From Enterobacter cancerogenus (GTDB taxonomy: Bacteria > Pseudomonadota > Gammaproteobacteria > Enterobacterales > Enterobacteriaceae), in the NCBI GenBank assembly GCA_000773965.1, contig JRUP01000030.1, positions 1 to 40,437 on the forward strand: a stretch of 40,437 nucleotides of DNA, read 5' to 3'. Below are positions 15,908 to 24,144 of this stretch, one piece after another. Under the pieces are notes generated by a model. That model ran no database searches, was not told the origin of the DNA, and was given only the letters and a program-made list of their open reading frames with translations. The first letter of the stretch is position 1, and every line of letters begins with the position of its first letter. A program made the translations under genes and the position numbers.

Positions 15908-18346
15908 CTACCAGGTTTTCCCGATATTAAACTGGAACTGCTCTGACTTATCACCTTCATATTTCTTGATTGGTAAGGCATAAGAGAACACCAGCGGACC
16001 AAGCGGCGATTGCCATTGCAGTGCCAGACCGCTGGAAACACGGATTTCACTCGGATCACCATAATCCGGAATGCCTGCCGCGCGCGTTGCCGCGGTATTT
16101 TCCCATTTGGTATCCCACACGGTACCGGCATCGACAAAGAACGAGGTGCGCAGTGAATCCGCATAACGATCGCTAACAAATGGAGTCGGGACGATTAACT
16201 CCGCGCTCGCCACAGCCATCGCATTACCACCCACCGCATCATCCGATTTATTCACCGAACAGTTGCCATAGCTGCTTTCGCTGCCGGTGCAACTGTAATA
16301 AGCCGCTTTTGGACCGATGGTATTGGATGAGAATCCGCGCACGGAGCTGGAGCCGCCGGCGTAGAAGTTGTCGTAGAACGGCACTTCTTTGCCACCGAAC
16401 CCATCCGCATAGCCCGCTTTGGTGCGGCCCATCAACACCCAGCGATGGTCATTACTCAGCGGTAAGTATGCGTTGGCACTCAGCGTACTTTTGTAATAGC
16501 TGTTGGTCGATCCCGGGATCGTCACTTTGGTGTTGAAACCCGCTGAAACCCCCGAGGTTGGGAAGAAGCCGCGATCTAACGAATTGTAGTTCCAGCCAAT
16601 GTTCCAGAAGAAGTCATTAGCAACAAACTTCTCATCGCTGGTGGCGTAATCGTCATCATCATCTTCATTAGTGGTGATGACTTTCGGATGGATGCCCTGC
16701 GATCCCAGATAGCGCCACATGGAGACCTGCGGTGCCATATTACTGACGCGGTTGTAGGTGTAATCCAGCCCTGAACTCAGATTACTGTTTTCGCTGATCG
16801 GGAAGCTTAATGTACTGCTGGCACCAAAACTCTTCAGCGTGTATTCAGACAGGTCATTATCTTCGGCGCTGTAATCGTTGTAGAACAGTTTACCGCCAAG
16901 ACTCACGCCATCCACGGTGAAGTATGGATTGGTGGCAGCAATCTCAACATAGGTTTGATAACTGTTTTTAGTGCCGCTAAAACTCACGGTATTACCGGTA
17001 CCCATCCAGTTATCCTGGCTGACGCCAAGCTGGTAACTGATGCCGCTGTCGGTGCCGTACCCAAGACCCACGTTGAAAGTGCCGGTGTTACGCTCTTTCA
17101 CCTTATACACCACATCGACCTGATCAGGGCTGCCGGGCACTCGCTGGGTATCAACATCGACGCTTTCGAAATAGCCGGTACGATTGAGACGGGCCTTACC
17201 TTGATCAACCGCATCGCTGGCTAACCACGACCCTTCCATCTGGCGCATTTCACGACGTAACACCGAATCCTTCGAGGTGTCATTGCCGCTGAACTTCACC
17301 TGACGCACGTAGAAACGATGCCCTGCTTCAACATTCACATGCAGTTTAACGGTTTTGTCTGCATCGTTAATTTCAGGCTGAGAACTAACTTGCGGGAAAG
17401 CATAGCCGTAGCGACCGAGCAGCGCTTTGATCGCGCCTTCGTTCTCAGTAATTTTGGCACCGCTGTATAAAGCCCCTGGCGGTATATGGGCCAGTTTCTC
17501 AATTTCGGCGGAGTGTCCCGCCATATCGCCGTTCAGGATAACATCGGAAATATGGTAAACATCTCCTTCATGAATATTGACTGTCAGATAAATACTTTTC
17601 TTATCGGGTGTTAAACTCACTTGCGTTGAATCAATATTAAAACGTGCAAAACCGCGATCGAGATAATAGCTACGCAGTGTTTCTAAATCGCCGGACAGTT
17701 TTTGTTTCTGGTATTTCTGATCGGCAATAAAATTCCACCACGGCACATCATCACGCAATTGGAAGTGCGAGATGAGTTCATCAGACGAGAAGGCTTGATT
17801 GCCGACAATATTGATCTGCTGAATCTTCGCGGATACACCTTCGGTAAACACGAACTTCAGATCGACACGATTACGTGGCAACGGCGTGACCACAGCTTTG
17901 ACGCTGGCAGTGTATTTACCCGCGCTGTAGTAGAAATCTTCCAGCCCTTTTTCAATATCCGATAATGTGGTGCGATCCAGCGCTTCGCCGACCCGCACAC
18001 CGGTGGCGTCGAGATTTTGCTTCAGCTGATCTTCTTTGATTGCCTTGTTGCCGGAGAAGGAAATGCTGGCAATGGCCGGACGTTCTTTCACACGAATGAG
18101 CAGCGCGTCACCATCGCGCAGCACTTGCACATCTTCGAAGTTGCCAGTGGCAAATAGCGCACGAATGGTGTTGCGAATATCGTCATCCGAGACGCGATCG
18201 CCCACGCGTACCGGCATGCTCAGCATTGCCGCACCCGGTGCGACACGCTGCAAGCCGTCAAAGTGAATATCCCTGAGGGTGAAATCGTCTGCACCAAAGG
18301 CTGTGGTGGTTACCATGAAAAGTAACCCGGTTAACATCTTTTTCAT
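15908..18346 (-). CDS. bamA: BamA-type outer-membrane assembly protein (Omp85), non-canonical locus
   Basis: Close homologue of BamA, the essential barrel that folds outer-membrane proteins. Its 812 residues match E. coli BamA (810). A signal peptide (about 1-19, ending AFG-A) is followed by five POTRA repeats (about 20-425), for example [23 protein letters not shown] and [20 protein letters not shown]. The 16-strand barrel contains the loop-6 motif VRGF (669-672) and the loop-6 cysteine pair C686/C696, spaced as in E. coli, and ends [10 protein letters not shown] with the required C-terminal aromatic. Differences gather in predicted surface loops, notably an acidic run NEDDDDDY (560-567). 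The normal neighbours rseP, skp, lpxD and fabZ are absent; instead it has its own terminators on both sides. I infer a second, accessory copy, since the housekeeping locus would be expected on the chromosome. Confidence 0.95.
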   Translation of the reverse strand: MKKMLTGLLFMVTTTAFGADDFTLRDIHFDGLQRVAPGAAMLSMPVRVGDRVSDDDIRNTIRALFATGNFEDVQVLRDGDALLIRVKERPAIASISFSGNKAIKEDQLKQNLDATGVRVGEALDRTTLSDIEKGLEDFYYSAGKYTASVKAVVTPLPRNRVDLKFVFTEGVSAKIQQINIVGNQAFSSDELISHFQLRDDVPWWNFIADQKYQKQKLSGDLETLRSYYLDRGFARFNIDSTQVSLTPDKKSIYLTVNIHEGDVYHISDVILNGDMAGHSAEIEKLAHIPPGALYSGAKITENEGAIKALLGRYGYAFPQVSSQPEINDADKTVKLHVNVEAGHRFYVRQVKFSGNDTSKDSVLRREMRQMEGSWLASDAVDQGKARLNRTGYFESVDVDTQRVPGSPDQVDVVYKVKERNTGTFNVGLGYGTDSGISYQLGVSQDNWMGTGNTVSFSGTKNSYQTYVEIAATNPYFTVDGVSLGGKLFYNDYSAEDNDLSEYTLKSFGASSTLSFPISENSNLSSGLDYTYNRVSNMAPQVSMWRYLGSQGIHPKVITTNEDDDDDYATSDEKFVANDFFWNIGWNYNSLDRGFFPTSGVSAGFNTKVTIPGSTNSYYKSTLSANAYLPLSNDHRWVLMGRTKAGYADGFGGKEVPFYDNFYAGGSSSVRGFSSNTIGPKAAYYSCTGSESSYGNCSVNKSDDAVGGNAMAVASAELIVPTPFVSDRYADSLRTSFFVDAGTVWDTKWENTAATRAAGIPDYGDPSEIRVSSGLALQWQSPLGPLVFSYALPIKKYEGDKSEQFQFNIGKTW

Positions 18347-18400
18347 CTGCTATGAGCCTGCCGTTTTTCCATTCAACGCATTTCTGCCGCACCACAAAAA

Positions 18401-18429
18401 AACGGGCTGAACACGCGGTTCAGCCCGTT
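18401..18429 (-). terminator. Strong terminator downstream of the MFS gene
   Basis: Perfect 12-bp stem AACGGGCTGAAC / GTTCAGCCCGTT around ACGCG. Read on the minus strand it is followed by TTTTTTTGTGG, a typical Rho-independent terminator ending transcription of the MFS exporter gene. Because it lies between that gene and the bamA-like gene, the latter must have its own promoter within about 55 bp. Confidence 0.8.
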
Positions 18430-18551
18430 AGTTGCGGCGATATGTTCCGGAAAAAAGACCACTGCGCCAAAGGTAAATTCAGCGCAATCAACGGATTTTC
18501 GCTTACCTTACAGTAAGCTGAAAAGCCGCTGCAGAAATCACAGCATAAGGA

Positions 18552-19961
18552 TTACCCTTCCGCCGTCACCGGCTGGAAAGTGCGACGGTTCAGACTGGTC
18601 AGAATCACCAGCGTCACCATCATTAACAGCTCCACGCCCAGGGTGCCTGAGATGGCCGCCAGGTGATTACCATGCACGTTAATCTGAGTGAAAACGCCAC
18701 CCAATAGCATCGGACCTAAGCCCAGTGCCGATTGCTGTACGGTGGATAGCACCGCACTGCCCGCGCCCGCCTGATGATGAGGTACACCGCTCATGCCAAT
18801 GCGATAGAAAGTGCTAACGATAAATGACTGACCAAAGCCAATCAAGATGGTGGCCGGCATCAGGGTAAAGACGCCAACATCAGGCCAGGCAAACTGGAAA
18901 GTCCCGATCAGTGCAATCAAACCGACCATCTGGATGCCGCAACCGGTCAGTAACGTGGTGCGTTTACCAAAGCGTTCCACCATGCGTGTTGAACGCATTG
19001 CGCCGATAAAGTAGGCAGCGCCCAGCGCAATAAAAGCATTACCTGACTGAAATGCGGTTAAGCCAATGCCCGACTGCAGCGTCAGCGCCACTGCAAACAT
19101 AAAGCCGCTCCAGCAGGAGAAGAACAGCACCGCCAGGGTTAAACCAAAACGTACGCTCGGCAGGCGCAGCAGCGAAGGGGGCAGCAATGGCGAACCGCCT
19201 TCTGCTTCCAGACGCAGCGAACTCTGACGCAGACGGTGCAATAACACCGGGAACAGCACCAGCAGCAGAATGCACGGCCATGACCAGTGCAGCAGCGGAC
19301 CGAGCGCCAGGGCCAGCATCAAACAGCCAATCGCGCCTGCAAGCAGCAAGGTGCCGCTGACATCCACCGGCACGCGCTGATGATTGTGGGTTTCAGGCAC
19401 AAAACGTCGCGCGGTGATCAGCACAAACAGGCAAATTGGCAGGTTGATCAGGAACACGCTGCGCCAGCCGTAACCGCCGATATCCGCTTTGATCAGGAAT
19501 CCACCTAACACCTGGCCGATGATAAAGGCCAGCCCACCAATGCCGCCGTAGAGACCAATGGCGCGTGCGTGCTCCCTGCCCTTCATGGTGACATGCATGG
19601 TGGCGAGGATTTGCGGCACGATGAAAGCCGCGCCGACGCCCTGCAATGCGCGAGCAAACATCAACAGGCCGACGCTGTTGGCGATGCCGCATAATAAAGA
19701 TGCAATACCAAAGATCCATACTCCCGCCAGGAAGACCCGACGACGTCCATAATTATCCCCCAGGCGTCCGCCCATCGCCAGGCAGATGGCGAAAGCAATG
19801 CCATACACGGCGACAATCAGCGCCAGCTCAATCGATGTGGCGCGCAAAGTATGCGCCATGGCATCCAGCGCCACATTGACAATGGAAAAATCGATCATGG
19901 GCAGCAGTTGCCCTGCCAGCAGGACCACCAGTCCCGCGCGTTGAAGTTGCGATGTGTGCAT
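18552..19961 (-). CDS. MFS drug-exporter-like protein, DHA2 (14-TM) family
   Basis: Proton-driven efflux protein of the EmrB/QacA type in the inner membrane. The 469 residues carry about 14 hydrophobic segments, beginning LVVLLAGQLLPMIDFSIVNVAL, where the Asp in the first segment (PMIDFSIVNVAL, motif D1) is typical of DHA2. Motif A follows as GGRLGDNYGRRRVF after the second segment, and motif C-like glycines appear in segment 5 (GGIGGLAFIIGQVLGG). AAGG lies upstream of the ATG. The gene is divergent from an MmyB-like regulator across a 116-bp gap, a common arrangement in which the regulator controls the exporter. The substrate is not predictable. Confidence 0.92.
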   Translation of the reverse strand: MHTSQLQRAGLVVLLAGQLLPMIDFSIVNVALDAMAHTLRATSIELALIVAVYGIAFAICLAMGGRLGDNYGRRRVFLAGVWIFGIASLLCGIANSVGLLMFARALQGVGAAFIVPQILATMHVTMKGREHARAIGLYGGIGGLAFIIGQVLGGFLIKADIGGYGWRSVFLINLPICLFVLITARRFVPETHNHQRVPVDVSGTLLLAGAIGCLMLALALGPLLHWSWPCILLLVLFPVLLHRLRQSSLRLEAEGGSPLLPPSLLRLPSVRFGLTLAVLFFSCWSGFMFAVALTLQSGIGLTAFQSGNAFIALGAAYFIGAMRSTRMVERFGKRTTLLTGCGIQMVGLIALIGTFQFAWPDVGVFTLMPATILIGFGQSFIVSTFYRIGMSGVPHHQAGAGSAVLSTVQQSALGLGPMLLGGVFTQINVHGNHLAAISGTLGVELLMMVTLVILTSLNRRTFQPVTAEG

Positions 19962-20015
19962 CGGTTTTAACCTTGTTTTTAAGTGCAGTACGGCATAGCA
20001 TCACCTAACTATTAA

Positions 20016-20058
20016 ACGGGTACCAGTTCTTGTTTATCATGGTATAAATACTACCCGT
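20016..20058. promoter_or_regulatory. Inverted repeat between MFS exporter and regulator; candidate operator
   Basis: ACGGGTA (20016-20022) and TACCCGT (20052-20058) are perfect inverted 7-mers. A smaller GGTA/TACC dyad sits at 20041-20055, and a GGTACC palindrome overlaps the left arm. All lie in the 116-bp divergent gap, so the local regulator is the natural candidate to bind them. Confidence 0.4.
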
Positions 20059-20077
20059 CTCGTTTGGAGATCTGCTC

Positions 20078-20932
20078 ATGAGCACGGCTACTGCCCCCGT
20101 CACGGCTGAACACAACAATCGAAAACTACTTGGCACTTTTTTACGCACGCGTCGTGAAAGTCTCGATCCTAACCGTCTGGGCTTGCCGCATATGCGTCAC
20201 CGCCGCACGCCTGGTTTACGCCGTGAGGAAGTGGCGCAGTTAGCAGATGTCGGCGTGACCTGGTATACGTGGCTGGAACAGGGACGCGATATCAAAGCCT
20301 CGCCGAAAACCTTGACGGCCATTGCCACGGCATTGCAGTGCAACGATGTCGAGACGCAGCATCTGTTTTCCCTTGCCGGACACTCGTTGCCCTCGGTGCG
20401 GGTGGCCGCTGCCTGCTGCAAAATCGCAGCACATAATCAGCAGATGCTGGACGCGATCCAGTTACCGGCGATTATCGAAACACCTCGTTTCGATATTCTT
20501 GGCTATAACGCCGCTTGGTGTGCATTGATGGGCGTAGATCTTGCGGAGATCGCCGTGGAGGATCGCAACTGCATCTGGCTGGCGTTTAATCATCCCGGCT
20601 GGCGCAAAGCGATTAATGACTGGGAAGACGTGATGCCGCAGATGGTGGCGATGTTTCGTGGACAGATGGGCGAACACCTTGGCGATCCTCACTGGGAGAG
20701 TTTTCTAGCTCGTTTGCTGAATAGCTCGGATGAGTTCGCGCAAACCTGGCAGCGCTACGAATTGGGCAAGGTAGAAAACCGCCTGAAGCGTTTCTATCGC
20801 GAGGAAGTGGGTGAGATGACGCTGCGCCAAAATAACTGGTGGTCTGCTTCACGTAACGGTGATCGTTTGCTGGTGTATGTACCGGATGATGAGCAGAGTG
20901 CGGCATCGCTGCAGCGATTGATGAAGTCGTAA
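20078..20932 (+). CDS. MmyB-like XRE-family transcriptional regulator
   Basis: The 284-residue protein has the well-known actinobacterial/proteobacterial MmyB layout. An N-terminal HTH covers about residues 15-85, with RRTPGLRREEVAQLADVGVTWYTWLEQGRDIKASPKTL, the family signature. A PAS-like MmyB ligand-binding domain follows (about 110-275), with FDILGYNAAWCALMG. GGAG precedes the ATG. It is divergent from the DHA2 exporter, and such regulators usually control the adjacent exporter or oxidoreductase gene. The ligand is unknown; MmyB domains have been proposed to bind fatty-acid-like molecules. Confidence 0.9.
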   Translation: MSTATAPVTAEHNNRKLLGTFLRTRRESLDPNRLGLPHMRHRRTPGLRREEVAQLADVGVTWYTWLEQGRDIKASPKTLTAIATALQCNDVETQHLFSLAGHSLPSVRVAAACCKIAAHNQQMLDAIQLPAIIETPRFDILGYNAAWCALMGVDLAEIAVEDRNCIWLAFNHPGWRKAINDWEDVMPQMVAMFRGQMGEHLGDPHWESFLARLLNSSDEFAQTWQRYELGKVENRLKRFYREEVGEMTLRQNNWWSASRNGDRLLVYVPDDEQSAASLQRLMKS

Positions 20933-21178
20933 AATTGACCACCTGCGCTGCAATGCTCGAGGTCTGGTGATGCAAACGGCTTGAGCGGGCTTCAGGCCGC
21001 TGCCAGCCGCTTAACCTCATCACTACGCCTGGGATTCCGACCTTACCAGCGCTTTTCCGCAAACCAGGCCACCAGCCATTCGGTCAGGGCACTCTTCCCC
21101 TGCAACCTGTGTCAAATCATCTGTCTCTCAACAAGGTCAGCTAGAGTTAAGCTAATCCGTGTAACCCGAGGCGAAGTG

Positions 21179-22096
21179 ATGAAGAAAATCATTCTTGTTC
21201 CGTCCAATCTCGGCCTTAATCCATTGTATGAAGGGCATATTCCAGGCACATTCCGTGCCCCTGAGATCCTGATGCAGCATGGGCTCAGGAATGTCTTCTC
21301 AGACTATGAGATTGTGACGGTTCCTTGCCCTCCCTATAGCCCTGAGGCTGAACCCGATACCGACATCCTAAATGGTCACAAGCTCAGACGGCTTAATTTG
21401 CAATTGGCGGACGAAGTCGAAGCATCACACCGATTGAACCTTAAACCGATTGTAGTTGGGGGTGATTGCGCTATTTTGCCGGGTGTCATTTTGGGCAGTC
21501 GGCGTCAACTGGGACCGCTGGCACTGGTACATATTGATGGCCATAGTGATTTCCGCCATCCTGGAAACTGGGCACGCCCTTACGCCGGGCGACCCGGTGC
21601 AGCAGCCGGAATGGATCTGGCGTTGGTCACGGGCCGAGGGGAAGCTTTACTCACTCAATGGCCTGATTTTGAAGGAGCGCTCATTGCAGATCACGCTGTG
21701 GTTCAAGTGGGTGAGCGTGAATCGCAGCTTGTCGATTACGAATGGCCAGATATTGCCGACACTGATATACGCCGTATCACTATTTTTGACGCGCTGAAGT
21801 TATCAAATCAGCAACTCATTGACAGAATATTCGAACGACTGAATCGCTTTCCTGAAATACCCTACTGGATTCATCTCGATCTGGATGTACTGGATAGTGC
21901 CGAAATGGCCGCCGTAGACTGCCCCGGCACACCAGGGTTGACTTCGCAAACCCTGGTGAGTATCTGTCAGGTGCTGTTCAACTCTACCCGCTGCTGCGGC
22001 ATTACGGTGACTATTTATGATCCTGATTTAGATCCCGATGGGACCGAAGCTAAACGGGTTGTGCGCATTATTGGTGGGATCACTGGAGAAACTTAA
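21179..22096 (+). CDS. Arginase/agmatinase-fold protein with variant metal site
   Basis: Ureohydrolase-superfamily protein of 305 residues, probably a metal-dependent hydrolase of a guanidino or related compound. The ATG at 21179 is chosen because GAGG lies seven bases upstream and it gives a normal N-terminus; the longer in-frame extension to 20981 has no homology-like content. Metal motifs are GGDC (94-97), HIDGHSD (118-124) and HLDLDVLD (232-239), corresponding to GGDH, DxHxD and SxDxDxxDP. The first-motif His is Cys97, a variant that occurs in some arginase-family proteins; the other ligands D120, H122, D124, D234 and D236 are kept. It stands alone, 246 bp after the MmyB-like gene. Without neighbours from arginine, agmatine or histidine pathways the substrate remains open. 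Confidence 0.85.
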   Translation: MKKIILVPSNLGLNPLYEGHIPGTFRAPEILMQHGLRNVFSDYEIVTVPCPPYSPEAEPDTDILNGHKLRRLNLQLADEVEASHRLNLKPIVVGGDCAILPGVILGSRRQLGPLALVHIDGHSDFRHPGNWARPYAGRPGAAAGMDLALVTGRGEALLTQWPDFEGALIADHAVVQVGERESQLVDYEWPDIADTDIRRITIFDALKLSNQQLIDRIFERLNRFPEIPYWIHLDLDVLDSAEMAAVDCPGTPGLTSQTLVSICQVLFNSTRCCGITVTIYDPDLDPDGTEAKRVVRIIGGITGET

Positions 22097-22499
22097 AATT
22101 CAAAACGAAGATGCGAATTAATCGTTAACTGCATGAAAATTAAAGATTTAACAGGACATATTAAGTGACATTCAAAAGCATATCACTGACAATAGTTCGA
22201 ATGTGGGCAACTGTTCAATAAGCCATACGCATCTTAAATCATAGGGTATGCAAGGGACGGCTATTTCCTTGGCCAATTTGTCTCCTTGCTGGAAAAATGC
22301 TATTTCACCTTGCTTTCGATGCGGGGAAGATGCCTTCAAGTAAAGTTGAGGTTGAAGCGGCGCTGGTATCGTTGCGTGATGAAACAGATGATGACAGGTA
22401 TCGACTCTCGTAGAGTAAGTTAAGATTTTAAAGAAATAGGCAGTATTTTCTCATTTAGTGTTCTGGCTTATACAGAATAAATTTCAGAGGCGCAGTTTG
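22097..22499. other. 403-bp spacer with a possible broken reading frame
   Basis: This stretch has no intact gene. From 22297 to 22413 one frame encodes 38 residues beginning MLFHLAFDAGKMPSS and ending DDDRYRLS-stop, with protein-like composition. The bases just upstream read GYFLGQFVSLLEK in the adjacent frame, so the pair looks like the end of a frameshifted gene. I do not recognise it. The remaining sequence is AT-rich and must include the promoter of the FMN reductase gene. Confidence 0.35.
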
Positions 22500-23045
22500 A
22501 TGAGTAATGGAAAGTATGTATTAGGCATTTCTGGCAGTCTTCGTGCTGCATCGTTGAATACGGTTTTTTTAAGAGCCATGTCTCTGCTTAGTCCAGTGGG
22601 AGTCACGTTTGAGATATATGACTCTCTGGATAAAATCCCTCTTTTTAATGTTGATGATGAAAATACACAAAATTCAGCAGTTGAGCACTGGAGAGATGCA
22701 TTATCCAGGGCGGAAATGGTGTTATTAGTCAGCCCGGAATATGCACACGGTGTCACCGGAGTCATAAAGAATGCCCTTGACTGGATCGTCAGCAGTGGGG
22801 AATTTCTTGATAAGCCTGTATCGATGCCTAACCTGTCTGTCAGAGCCCATTTGGCGCACTCTCAACTCACAGAAACATTGAAGGTTATGGGCGCGTTACT
22901 GCCAGAAGCATGTTGCCCGAGAGCAACACTTGAGGCACCTTATGTGTTTTCCGATACTACCGAGTTTTCATTAATTGAAAATGCCGGAATTTGCCTAAGA
23001 TTAAATGAGTTATGGGAAAATATCGAAATGGTAATGACACAATAA
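22500..23045 (+). CDS. NADPH-dependent FMN reductase-like flavoprotein
   Basis: Flavodoxin-fold oxidoreductase of the FMN_red family (YieF/ChrR, SsuE relatives), reducing FMN, quinones or similar compounds with NAD(P)H. The ATG at 22500 has GAGG nine bases upstream; the in-frame ATG at 22458 adds 14 residues that do not look like family sequence. The 181 residues contain the phosphate-binding GSLRAASLN (12-20) and SPEYAHGVTGVIKNALDW (78-95). In the second motif the usual Asn after PEY is Ala, and His-Gly follow. The gene is AT-rich relative to its neighbours, has long non-coding flanks, and lies convergent to the HypT-like regulator gene, so it may be a separate acquisition. Confidence 0.87.
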   Translation: MSNGKYVLGISGSLRAASLNTVFLRAMSLLSPVGVTFEIYDSLDKIPLFNVDDENTQNSAVEHWRDALSRAEMVLLVSPEYAHGVTGVIKNALDWIVSSGEFLDKPVSMPNLSVRAHLAHSQLTETLKVMGALLPEACCPRATLEAPYVFSDTTEFSLIENAGICLRLNELWENIEMVMTQ

Positions 23046-23097
23046 ATAAAATGACTTAATTCTGCCTTTAACATCCTGTTTTCAGTCCATACCACCA

Positions 23098-23988
23098 TCA
23101 ACCATCAATATTTCGCTCCTTCACATAGCGCCAGAAGCGTTCTGCCGTCAGATTTAAACGCGCGCCGGAGCGATAAAAATAAGCCGAAATCTTCAGCGAA
23201 AGGCTGTGATCCATAATCGCCAGCCTTCTCTCCTCCAGCTCACGCTGAATCGAGTAATCTGGCAGCCAGCCTACAGCATCGCCTTTCAGGATCATTCTCT
23301 TCAGCAACTCACTCATCGAAGAGACAAACGTGAGGATAAAGGTGGTGTTTGGTATGCGATCAATCACCTGATTGACCTGACGTCCCATGTAGCTGTCATT
23401 GGCATACTTGACCAGCGGCAGTGTGTCGCCATTGATTGAGAATATAGGCTTGCCGTGCTGATCACAGGGTGAGACCAGGTGCAGAGCGGAATCGAAGATT
23501 TTGTGATTGATAAACGGATAATTCATCAGCTCTTCATTATAAAAGGACAGGATGAAATCACTTTTCCCCTCTTTCAGGTTAAATACGGCATCGTTGACGT
23601 TAATCGATTCAACAAAGAAAACTTTATCAGGGCTGTCACGGTAATCCGCCAGTATATCGGGCAGCAGCAGGACGGAAAGCGAAGGCGCCGCATCGATACG
23701 GATACTTTGCTTTAGCTTATCTTCACCCTTAATTCGGCTGATCTGGAAGTCCATATCGTCGAGCATGTTCCGGGCATAGCCGACAAATATCCTGCCCTGC
23801 GGCGTCAGCTGTGGCGGGTTCACTTCACGATTAAACACGCTGAAACCCAGGTTAGATTCGAGTGCCTGAATCCTTCTGCTAAACGAGGATTGCGAAATAT
23901 TTCGTCTCTCTGCCGCAAGCGTAAAGCTGCGGCATTCTTCTAATGCAATCACATCATAGAACCACTTCACTTCGAGGTTACTTAGCAC
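23098..23988 (-). CDS. LysR-family regulator, HypT (YjiE)-like
   Basis: The 296-residue protein begins with a LysR winged HTH (LEVKWFYDVIALEECRSFT, then AAERRNISQSSFSRRIQALE, about 5-65). Its wording is very close to E. coli HypT, the hypochlorite-responsive regulator: compare IRIDAAPSLSVLLLP, the VNDAVFNLKEGKSDFILSF segment, YANDSYMGRQVNQ, FVSSMSELLKRM and the closing AERFWRYVKE. It starts with GTG at 23988, preceded by GGAG at a normal distance. It is divergent from pckA across 156 bp containing two LysR-type boxes. HypT is activated by methionine oxidation in E. coli; whether that holds here is not visible. Autoregulation and control of pckA are inferred. Confidence 0.9.
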   Translation of the reverse strand: MLSNLEVKWFYDVIALEECRSFTLAAERRNISQSSFSRRIQALESNLGFSVFNREVNPPQLTPQGRIFVGYARNMLDDMDFQISRIKGEDKLKQSIRIDAAPSLSVLLLPDILADYRDSPDKVFFVESINVNDAVFNLKEGKSDFILSFYNEELMNYPFINHKIFDSALHLVSPCDQHGKPIFSINGDTLPLVKYANDSYMGRQVNQVIDRIPNTTFILTFVSSMSELLKRMILKGDAVGWLPDYSIQRELEERRLAIMDHSLSLKISAYFYRSGARLNLTAERFWRYVKERNIDG

Positions 23989-24018
23989 TTCTTCGCTCCA
24001 ATTACAGCCCCCATTTCA

Positions 24019-24033
24019 ATGCAATTTTTACAT
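24019..24033. promoter_or_regulatory. LysR-type box 1 (T-N11-A) upstream of pckA
   Basis: ATGCAATTTTTACAT, a 15-bp T-N11-A element near the LysR gene start. It matches the second box at 24048 in 13 of 15 positions, and the two are 29 bp apart in the divergent gap. Confidence 0.55.
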
Positions 24034-24047
24034 GACAAATGATTTAT

Positions 24048-24062
24048 ATGCAATTTCTGCAT
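24048..24062. promoter_or_regulatory. LysR-type box 2 (T-N11-A) upstream of pckA
   Basis: ATGCAATTTCTGCAT, a perfect dyad (ATGCA / TGCAT around ATTTC). It is the better half of the box pair and lies 82 bp before the pckA ATG. In LysR systems such a palindrome is usually the main recognition site. Confidence 0.6.
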
Positions 24063-24144
24063 CAAAAAGCCAGTGTTACTATCCATCCCCTACTCGGGTC
24101 GGCCCTTGCCGCCTCGCCAATCATCCAATGAGTCAGGGTATTTT

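Noticed and set aside
15829..16179. 116-residue minus-strand frame at the end of the bamA-like gene
   Set aside because: It is out of frame with the real gene over most of its length, without a ribosome-binding site or motif.
20981..21178. N-terminal extension of the arginase-fold protein by 66 residues
   Set aside because: The extension does not look like family sequence, while the ATG at 21179 has GAGG at good spacing and yields a normal-length protein.
20933..21178. Possible acyl-carrier-like fragment on the minus strand (LTEWLVAWFAEKRW)
   Set aside because: Only about 20 residues before a stop, with no family motif such as DSL; likely chance in an intergenic stretch.
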